From Lachnospiraceae bacterium (GTDB lineage Bacteria; Bacillota; Clostridia; Lachnospirales; Lachnospiraceae), in contig JAJBTX010000015.1 in assembly GCA_020860645.1 (NCBI GenBank), forward strand, positions 1 through 34,157: a stretch of DNA of 34,157 nt, written 5' to 3'. The position numbers and the translations under genes were made by a program. The notes under the pieces were generated by a model, which worked only from the letters and a program-made list of their open reading frames with translations, was not told the origin of the DNA and ran no database searches. This document shows, piece by piece, positions 28,075-34,157 of this stretch. Numbering within the stretch: the first letter of the stretch is position 1; each line of letters starts with the position of its first letter.

Positions 28075-29004
28075 ATGTCTACCGTAGCACTGAACAAAAT
28101 GATTGAAAAGCTGGAGCTGAAAAATCTGGTCCCGGAGGTCGACACGGACGGGATCGTGATCAGCAGTCCGGACATCAACCGCCCGTCCCTGCAGCTCGCG
28201 GGCTATTTTGAGCATTTCGCGAGCGAGCGCGTCCAGATCATTGGCTATGTGGAGTATACATATCTGAAGAGCCTCGACCGGGATGTGAAGGTACGAAACT
28301 ACGAACGCTTCATGTCCAGCGAAATCCCCTGCGTCATCTACGCGTCGCGGACGGAGCCGGACGAGGATATGCTCGAGATGGCCCGTAAATATAAGAAACC
28401 GATTCTGGCCAGCGCCAGGATGACGACCTCGCTGATGGCGGAGGTCATCCGCTGGCTCGGCGTGGAGCTCGCACCGACGATCTCCATCCACGGCGTGCTG
28501 GTCGACGTCTATGGCGAGGGCATTCTGATCATGGGAGAGAGCGGCATCGGCAAGAGCGAGGCGGCTCTGGAGCTGATCAAGCGCGGACATCGCCTGATCA
28601 CTGACGATGTGGTCGAGATTCACAAGGTCAGCGACGATACGCTCGTTGGAACCTCGCCGGAGATTACACGCCATTTCATTGAGCTGCGCGGTATCGGAAT
28701 TATCGATGTGAAGACCCTGTACGGCGTGGAGAGCGTGAAGGAGACGCAGGGCATCGACCTGGTCATCAAGCTCGAGGAGTGGGATAAGGATAAGGAATAT
28801 GATCGCCTTGGCCTCAATGAGGAGTATGTGGAATTCCTTGGGAATAAGGTCATGTGCCACTCGATTCCGATCCGGCCGGGCAGGAACCTCGCGGTCATCG
28901 TCGAGTCTGCTGCCGTGAATCATCGTCAGAAGAAGATGGGCTACAACGCGGCACAGGAGCTGTACCGCAGGGTGCAGGAGAGTATTGAGAGAAACAAACG
29001 CTAG
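28075..29004 (+). CDS. hprK: HPr kinase/phosphorylase
   Basis: 'GILIMGESGIGKSEAALELIKRGHRLITDDVVEI' Walker A and HprK signature; RBS 'aggagg'. Confidence 0.96.
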   Translation: MSTVALNKMIEKLELKNLVPEVDTDGIVISSPDINRPSLQLAGYFEHFASERVQIIGYVEYTYLKSLDRDVKVRNYERFMSSEIPCVIYASRTEPDEDMLEMARKYKKPILASARMTTSLMAEVIRWLGVELAPTISIHGVLVDVYGEGILIMGESGIGKSEAALELIKRGHRLITDDVVEIHKVSDDTLVGTSPEITRHFIELRGIGIIDVKTLYGVESVKETQGIDLVIKLEEWDKDKEYDRLGLNEEYVEFLGNKVMCHSIPIRPGRNLAVIVESAAVNHRQKKMGYNAAQELYRRVQESIERNKR

Positions 29005-29095
29005 TGAGGTGTTTTACTGACATGCAGGCATTATATGAATGATGCACGCGATTCAGGGAATATCGCGTCGGCATGAAAGAGGGAGTCTGGCCAGG

Positions 29096-30037
29096 ATGAA
29101 AAATTATTGTTTTGGAATCGATGTCGGCGGCACGAGCGTGAAGATGGGATTTTTCCGGACGGACGGCGAGCTGCTGGAGAAGTGGGAGATTCCGACGAGG
29201 ACAGAGAATGGGGGAGACGCGATTCTGCCGGATATCGCGGCCTCCGCGCTTGCGAAGCTTGATGCGAGCGGTATAGAGAAGTCCGAGGTCGTCGGCATGG
29301 GAATCGGTATCCCGGGTCCCATCAATGCGGCGGGCGTCGTGCCGCACACGGCGAATCTGGGCTGGGGTTATAAGGAAGTGACGCGGGAGCTTACGGAACT
29401 CACCGGTATCCCCTGCAAAGGCGGAAACGACGCCAACGTGGCTGCGCTCGGCGAGATGTGGAAGGGCGCGGCTGCCGGACATCGAAGCGGCGTGATGGTG
29501 ACGCTCGGCACCGGCGTGGGCGGCGGTATTATCGTCGAAGGAAAGATTCTGGCGGGCGCGAACGGCGCGGGCGGTGAGATCGGCCATATCCATGTGGACG
29601 ACCGCATTCCCGGCGTCTGCGGCTGTGGAAATCATGGCTGCCTCGAACAGGTGGCCTCGGCCAACGGTATCGTAAAGCTGGCCCGTTGGATGGCGCAGGA
29701 GCGCGGGGAAATCAGCACCTCTCTTAACATGGAGAATCTGAACAGCAAGCTTCTCTGGGACGCTGTGAAGGCCGGGGATGCCTTTGCCTGCGAGGTCGCG
29801 GAGCGCTTCGGGTACTATCTGGGGCTTGCACTCGCGAACGTCGCCGCAACCGTCGATCCGGAGGTCTTCATTATCGGCGGCGGCATGTCCAGGGCAGGGG
29901 AGATCATTCTTGATTACATACAGAAATATTATGTGCAGTATACCTTCAAGGCCTGCCGGGACGCGAGGTTTGTCCTTGCGAAGCTCGGAAACGACGCGGG
30001 CATCTATGGCTCGGCGAAGCTGGTGATTGAAGGCTAG
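29096..30037 (+). CDS. ROK family glucokinase
   Basis: 'CFGIDVGGTSVKMGFF', 'GNDANVAALGEMWKGAA', 'GTGVGGGIIVEGKI', ROK Cys motif 'HVDDRIPGVCGCGNHGCLEQVAS'. Confidence 0.93.
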   Translation: MKNYCFGIDVGGTSVKMGFFRTDGELLEKWEIPTRTENGGDAILPDIAASALAKLDASGIEKSEVVGMGIGIPGPINAAGVVPHTANLGWGYKEVTRELTELTGIPCKGGNDANVAALGEMWKGAAAGHRSGVMVTLGTGVGGGIIVEGKILAGANGAGGEIGHIHVDDRIPGVCGCGNHGCLEQVASANGIVKLARWMAQERGEISTSLNMENLNSKLLWDAVKAGDAFACEVAERFGYYLGLALANVAATVDPEVFIIGGGMSRAGEIILDYIQKYYVQYTFKACRDARFVLAKLGNDAGIYGSAKLVIEG

Positions 30038-30218
30038 TGTGCAACTGTACCGTGCGCTGATTTCCCGGGAAGAGGTGCAGGCCGCTGAGACGGACGAGCT
30101 GATCGACAGGATTTATGACGGCTCCGTGGACAAACTGTTCGCGGCGCTGCTCGGCAGGAAGAAGCTCTCCTCGGAGCAGATCGAGCGCCTGAAGCAGCTG
30201 GTCGACGTGCTGGAATAA
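30027..30218 (+). pseudogene. BlaI/MecI/CopY-family repressor C-terminal fragment (HTH domain absent)
   Basis: 'LYRALISREEVQAAETDELIDRIYDGSVDKLFAALLGRKKLSSEQIERLKQLVDVLE' resembles the BlaI C-terminal dimerisation half; upstream sequence is the glucokinase 3' end, leaving no room for the wHTH. Confidence 0.7.
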
Positions 30219-30228
30219 GGAGGCGTCT

Positions 30229-31734
30229 ATGAGTTTACTGCGAATGAGCCTCAAGGGGGCGGTATTAATTCTGGTGATTCTGGTTCTGGCACTGTTCGCC
30301 ACGTCGGCGGAAAAACAGGAGGAGCAGGCGGAGACGATGGCGATCGACTCCGGGCTGGAGCTTCGCGTCGACTTGAATGGGGATGGCGCGTCAATGGCTT
30401 CAATGGAACAGGGAACAGAGTCAGATGACGCTGAAAACAGTCTTTCGGCTGGCTCGCCGATCACAGTGGCAGGTTTAGAGGTTTCTATCAGGCATTCGGA
30501 AACGGACAGCACGTGGCAGGTCGTTGCCGAAGACGACGAGATGGGGCAGGAAACAAAGATCATGGAACTTGGCGACGATATCGATATCGCGCTGGAGGAT
30601 ATTGGAAAACTGATGGGGATGCCGGCATTCATGGTCCAGTATACCTATGCCGGCGGTTACTGTACCGATCGCCATTATTTCGGGATCTGGAACAGCGAAT
30701 GTGTGAATCTCGGGTACGGCGGCGGATATGAGAACTCGGCGGATTATATTCTGGATGTAGACGGCGACGGCGTCACAGAGCTGATCTGCAATTCCCTGTA
30801 CAGCGACGGAGGATGCTCTGCCACGATTTATCGGCGGGATGGAGAACGGGTCTTGTATGGCTCCTGTGGCGATCTGCGTACAGGAGAGTCGGATGCCTCA
30901 CTCAGCTCTTCCCATGCCGCATGGACTTCGTGGTATCTTCCGAGGGAAAATGTGGTGGTAGTTACCTACGAGAAAGATGGGATTTCTCAGACGGAAAAAT
31001 GTGAGATCGACATAAGCCGGATTACGATGTATGAGTATGTACATAACTATGGTGTGGAAGAGCTGCAAAACAGCGATCAGGCTTTCGGGAAGACGCTCTG
31101 GAATATTTATCTGTCCGGCGTCCTCACTGACGGGACGCAGTTAGCGTATATCAATATGGAAGCGGCCGAGGCCAGCAGTTTCGCGATCGCTGACGTGGAC
31201 GGCGACGGGATGGAGGAGCTGCTGCTCGACTGGGAGGACAGCACCATGGCCGGGATGGAGGAGCTCATCTTCGGTTATGACGGGGATGAGGTCTATGTGG
31301 AATTTGCGGCGTTCCCATCGCTGCGGATCTACGACAACGGCGTTATTGAGGCGGACTGGTCGCACAATCAGGGATTTTCGGGACGGTTCTGGCCTTACCA
31401 TGTCTACCTGTATGATGCGGAGACTGACGCGTATCAGTTCTCGTGCGGCGTGGAGGCCTGGGACTGGGAGGTAAGCCCGGAAAATGGGCTGGGGACATTT
31501 CCGGAGGACGTTGACATGGACGGAGACGGTCTCGTTTACTGCATCACCACGGACGAAGTCGATCCCTATGCCGATATCACATGGATCGATGGCGGCGCGT
31601 ATGAAGGCTGGCACGACTCCTGTGTCGGCGATGCGAAGGAGCTCAGCTTTTCCTGGCAGCAGCTGACGGAGGAGAATATTGCCGCACTGGGATATCCGAA
31701 GCCCGATGTGGAGATCGCGGAACCGGCGGGGTGA
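30229..31734 (+). CDS. Membrane-anchored extracytoplasmic protein with BlaR1/M56-like N-terminus and DVDGDG-containing region; M56 peptidase core absent
   Basis: 'MSLLRMSLKGAVLILVILVLA' resembles the M56 N-terminal TM1; no HExxH or multi-TM region follows; 'LDVDGDGVTELICN' and 'IADVDGDGMEELLLDWED' Asp-rich repeats. Confidence 0.6.
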   Translation: MSLLRMSLKGAVLILVILVLALFATSAEKQEEQAETMAIDSGLELRVDLNGDGASMASMEQGTESDDAENSLSAGSPITVAGLEVSIRHSETDSTWQVVAEDDEMGQETKIMELGDDIDIALEDIGKLMGMPAFMVQYTYAGGYCTDRHYFGIWNSECVNLGYGGGYENSADYILDVDGDGVTELICNSLYSDGGCSATIYRRDGERVLYGSCGDLRTGESDASLSSSHAAWTSWYLPRENVVVVTYEKDGISQTEKCEIDISRITMYEYVHNYGVEELQNSDQAFGKTLWNIYLSGVLTDGTQLAYINMEAAEASSFAIADVDGDGMEELLLDWEDSTMAGMEELIFGYDGDEVYVEFAAFPSLRIYDNGVIEADWSHNQGFSGRFWPYHVYLYDAETDAYQFSCGVEAWDWEVSPENGLGTFPEDVDMDGDGLVYCITTDEVDPYADITWIDGGAYEGWHDSCVGDAKELSFSWQQLTEENIAALGYPKPDVEIAEPAG

Positions 31735-31874
31735 TGGCCTTTTGCGAGTTTCTTTTTGACCGGCTCTGTGAGTCTCCCGGCAAGACCCTTAGCGAGACCT
31801 TCGCGTTCAGGAAAGTGTAGCTCACATAGTTCGAATTGTCGAAATATTGTAATTGAAATGGAAGAGGTACGAAG

Positions 31875-32423
31875 ATGAAGATTGCAGTTATATTTCCGGG
31901 CGTCGGTTATCATGTAGATAAGCCGTTGCTCTATCACAGCAAAAAGATCGCCGCCGCGCAGGGCTACGAGCTCAAGGACGTGCCTTATGGCGATTTTCCG
32001 TCCGGCGTCCGGGGCGACAGGGAGAAAATGAACGCCTGTTTTCTCACAGCGATCGAACAGGCGGAGGATATCCTGAAAGACGTTGATTTCTCGCGGTACG
32101 AGGAGATTCTCTTCCTGTCGAAGAGCATCGGCACGGCGATTGCCTCGGCATATGGAAGCAGGCATAAGCTGCGGACGCGAAACGTCTATTTCACACCGGT
32201 CGGGGAGTCCTTTCCCTTCATGGAGCAGCCGGGCATCGTGTTTCACGGAACTGCCGACAACTGGGTCGACACGGAGCTTATCCGGGCGGAGTGTGAAAAA
32301 CGAGGGCTGCCGCTTTACATTATTGAGGACGCCAATCATTCCCTGGAGACCGGAGACTGGGAGCAGGATCTGCAGAATTTGCAGAGGATTATGGCGGAGG
32401 TAGAACGGTATTTGCGGTCATAA
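31875..32423 (+). CDS. Small alpha/beta hydrolase-like protein
   Basis: 'ILFLSKSIGTAIASAYG' nucleophile-elbow-like segment, 'PGIVFHGTADNWVDTELI', 'IEDANHSLETGDW' terminal His. Confidence 0.75.
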   Translation: MKIAVIFPGVGYHVDKPLLYHSKKIAAAQGYELKDVPYGDFPSGVRGDREKMNACFLTAIEQAEDILKDVDFSRYEEILFLSKSIGTAIASAYGSRHKLRTRNVYFTPVGESFPFMEQPGIVFHGTADNWVDTELIRAECEKRGLPLYIIEDANHSLETGDWEQDLQNLQRIMAEVERYLRS

Positions 32424-32510
32424 AAGAGCAGCGAGGCGTTTCTTGAGTTCCTCATTCTCTGCAAGAGCCTTCTCTTTTGCCGCTCGCTCAGTTTCTCATG
32501 CTGCCTGTTC
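32418..32510 (-). pseudogene. Degraded C-terminal coiled-coil tail (Rpn/transposase-family-like) remnant
   Basis: Minus-strand reading ...SEQAA*ETERAAKEKALAENEELKKRLAALL* has an in-frame TGA and no body upstream. Confidence 0.35.
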
Positions 32511-32652
32511 TGAGGTTTATGATACGGAAAATTTCGAAATACGTCAAATCAGTGATATTTTGATTTAATGAAACTTACTCTTGCAAGAAGTAGTGCAGGC
32601 TGGTATTTACTTTTGCAAACTGGGAGGGTTAGAGTTTTTATAGATTTTTAAG

Positions 32653-32680
32653 TTTACAAACGCTGTATTTCATGTATAAT
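32653..32680 (+). promoter_or_regulatory. Candidate sigma-A promoter for the type III antitoxin RNA: TTTACA-N16-TATAAT
   Basis: TTTACA 32653-32658, 16-nt spacer, TATAAT 32675-32680, ~33 nt upstream of the tandem repeats. Confidence 0.65.
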
Positions 32681-32712
32681 GTAGATAGAAATCATTCTGA
32701 TTTCTTCATCAC

Positions 32713-32814
32713 GAAGAGTCCTGTGACGGTTCCGACAGGACGGTAAAATAAAAGTGACCGGGTGAAGAGTCCTGTGACGGTTCCGACAGGACGGTAAAAT
32801 AAAAGTGACCGAGT
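32713..32814 (+). ncRNA. Putative type III antitoxin RNA: two 51-nt tandem repeats plus short partial third
   Basis: 32713-32763 and 32764-32814 are 50/51 identical; each has stem gtcctgt/acaggac with loop gacggttccg and an A-rich segment taaaataaaag; a third partial copy (gatgag) follows. Confidence 0.75.
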
Positions 32815-32825
32815 GATGAGAAACG

Positions 32826-32851
32826 GTGGGAGGAGTCTTTCCTCCCACTTT
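32826..32851 (+). terminator. Intrinsic-terminator-like hairpin between antitoxin repeats and toxin
   Basis: gtgggagga (32826-32834) / tcctcccac (32840-32848), 9 bp perfect stem, 5-nt loop, short T run. Confidence 0.7.
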
Positions 32852-32868
32852 CTACAGGGAAACGCACT

Positions 32869-33456
32869 ATGAAAATAAAAGACGAGTTTGATTATCAGGT
32901 ACTGAACCTGACAGATGCGTTTTTTGATGCCTATCCTGATCCCCCTTATAACGAAATTGCGAGAAAGAAAAATCGCCCATATGCCTGCCTGTTGATTCAG
33001 TCGCATTATGGTTATTTTATAGCCATTCCCTATCGAAGTCATATTAACCACAAATATGCGTACCGATTTAAAAAGAGCAGGCGTTCGCAAAGAGCCAGAT
33101 CAGGTTTGGACTACAGTAAAGTGGTCATCATCACAAATGTTGATCACATAGGGGCGGAAGACGCGATTATTGATCAGGATGAGTACAAGGAAACACGTGA
33201 CAATATAAAATACATACGAAATGATGTTGTTCGGTATATTGACAATTATGTCGATCATCTGAACGGTACTCGCATTGTCTACGATGAGATCGAATTTTCC
33301 CGTGTCTATCGGTTTTCCACATTGCCATATTTTCATAAAGAGCTGGGAATTGTGAAATTGCAGCCTCGTCTGGAAAGTGATATGATAAAACAAAATTCGA
33401 TCAAGGAGCAGTGGAACAGTTTATGCAGACAAAGCTTCTGGCATGCGCCACATTAA
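32869..33456 (+). CDS. Probable type III toxin-antitoxin endoribonuclease toxin (ToxN/AbiQ/CptN/TenpN-like)
   Basis: 195 aa; 'KNRPYACLLIQSHYGYFIAIPYRSHI' and 'RSGLDYSKVVIITNVDHI...IDQDEYKETRDNIKYI' fit the ToxN-superfamily pattern; downstream of tandem repeats + terminator. Confidence 0.72.
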   Translation: MKIKDEFDYQVLNLTDAFFDAYPDPPYNEIARKKNRPYACLLIQSHYGYFIAIPYRSHINHKYAYRFKKSRRSQRARSGLDYSKVVIITNVDHIGAEDAIIDQDEYKETRDNIKYIRNDVVRYIDNYVDHLNGTRIVYDEIEFSRVYRFSTLPYFHKELGIVKLQPRLESDMIKQNSIKEQWNSLCRQSFWHAPH

Positions 33457-34046
33457 AAAACGAACTGGAGTTTCTGTGTCAGAGGATGCACATTTCCTAT
33501 GAGACGATCTGGATTGAATCCGGACTGCATAATCGCCCGGAGCTCCTTCACAAACGCATACAGACGGAGCTGGATCAGATCACAGACTGTGACCGTCTCC
33601 TTGTCGCGTTTGGAAACTGCGGGAATGCGCTGACAGACCTTCAGAAGGGAGATTATGAGATGATTATCCCGAGGGTGGATGACTGCATTTCTCTGTTTTT
33701 TGGATCCGATGCGGTTCGAAATGCTTATGGCAGAGAGCATGCGTCTATCTATCTGACGCAGGGCTGGATGGATGGCGAGAGCAATATTGTTGCGGAATAC
33801 CAGCATATGCTGGATAAGTATGGACAGGAAACCGCGGACAGTATTATAAAGATGATGTACGGACATTATAAAGAGCTGGCGCTGCTGGACACCGGTGTGA
33901 CGGATATACAATGTCTCGTTGACGAGACCGCGAAGGTGGAAGACATCGTCCATCTCACGAGGAGAGTTGTTCCGGTCGGGCTTGGTTATCTGGAAAGATT
34001 GCTGACCGGACCGTGGAGTGAGGAGGAATTTCGTATTTTCAGGTGA
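33423..34046 (+). CDS. DUF1638 domain-containing protein
   Basis: 'MQTKLLACATLKNELEFLC...DRLLVAFGNCGNALTDLQKGDYEMIIPRVDDCISLFFGS...IYLTQGWMDGESNI' DUF1638 pattern. Confidence 0.85.
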   Translation: MQTKLLACATLKNELEFLCQRMHISYETIWIESGLHNRPELLHKRIQTELDQITDCDRLLVAFGNCGNALTDLQKGDYEMIIPRVDDCISLFFGSDAVRNAYGREHASIYLTQGWMDGESNIVAEYQHMLDKYGQETADSIIKMMYGHYKELALLDTGVTDIQCLVDETAKVEDIVHLTRRVVPVGLGYLERLLTGPWSEEEFRIFR

Positions 34047-34157
34047 ACCGCCGAAATAAAGCCAGGAGGCAGAAACGTATGGATCATGGCGAATTTTCCG
34101 CATGCTGAAGTGAAAAGTTTACTTCCACTTTGAAAAGAGGGCCAAATGGAGTGGCAA

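Noticed and set aside
29017-29040. Short ORF MQALYE* between hprK and the glucokinase gene
   Set aside because: Six codons with no supporting evidence; could be a gene-start remnant but cannot be distinguished from chance.
32713-32814. CRISPR mini-array
   Set aside because: The two units are directly contiguous and identical over their whole length, with no variable spacers and no cas genes nearby.
32654-33090. Minus-strand ORFs with duplicated peptide (VTFILPSCRNRHRTL)
   Set aside because: The peptide duplication merely reflects the 51-nt tandem DNA repeat, better explained as an antitoxin RNA on the plus strand.
34076-34157. RBS-like aggagg plus ATG at the window end
   Set aside because: Reading frames from the nearby ATGs close after 9-16 codons; no gene can be supported before the window ends.

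Overview
34 kb chromosomal window from what looks like a spore-forming, GC-rich Clostridium of the Lachnospiraceae type (taxonomy inferred from gene content only). Ordinary content: an RlmI-like rRNA methyltransferase, an alpha/beta SASP and a Csp-like subtilase, a transglutaminase-like lipoprotein, RidA, a 2-hydroxyacid dehydrogenase, a GH25/SH3 protein, a DUF554 protein, a beta-CASP MBL protein, an acyltransferase, DapL, PyrG, FtsH, UvrC, HprK, a ROK glucokinase, an alpha/beta hydrolase and a DUF1638 protein. The strongest accessory signals are: (1) at 32.65-33.46 kb, a probable type III (RNA-protein) toxin-antitoxin system, with promoter, two 51-nt tandem repeats each able to form a hairpin or pseudoknot, a terminator hairpin, and a ToxN/CptN/TenpN-like toxin; (2) at 10.06-20.17 kb, an expanded Mrp/Mbh-like cation antiporter operon with four antiporter-like (NuoL/M/N-type) subunits, an MbhE::MrpB-like fusion, and no visible hydrogenase or other electron-input subunits; (3) inside that operon, a ~565 bp element made of two inverted ~130 bp structured repeats whose terminal stems differ between copies but remain self-complementary within each copy; (4) at 30.03-31.73 kb, a BlaI/BlaR1(M56)-like pair in which the BlaI HTH domain and the M56 peptidase core both appear to be missing. 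No tRNA, rRNA, CRISPR array or transposase gene was recognised.
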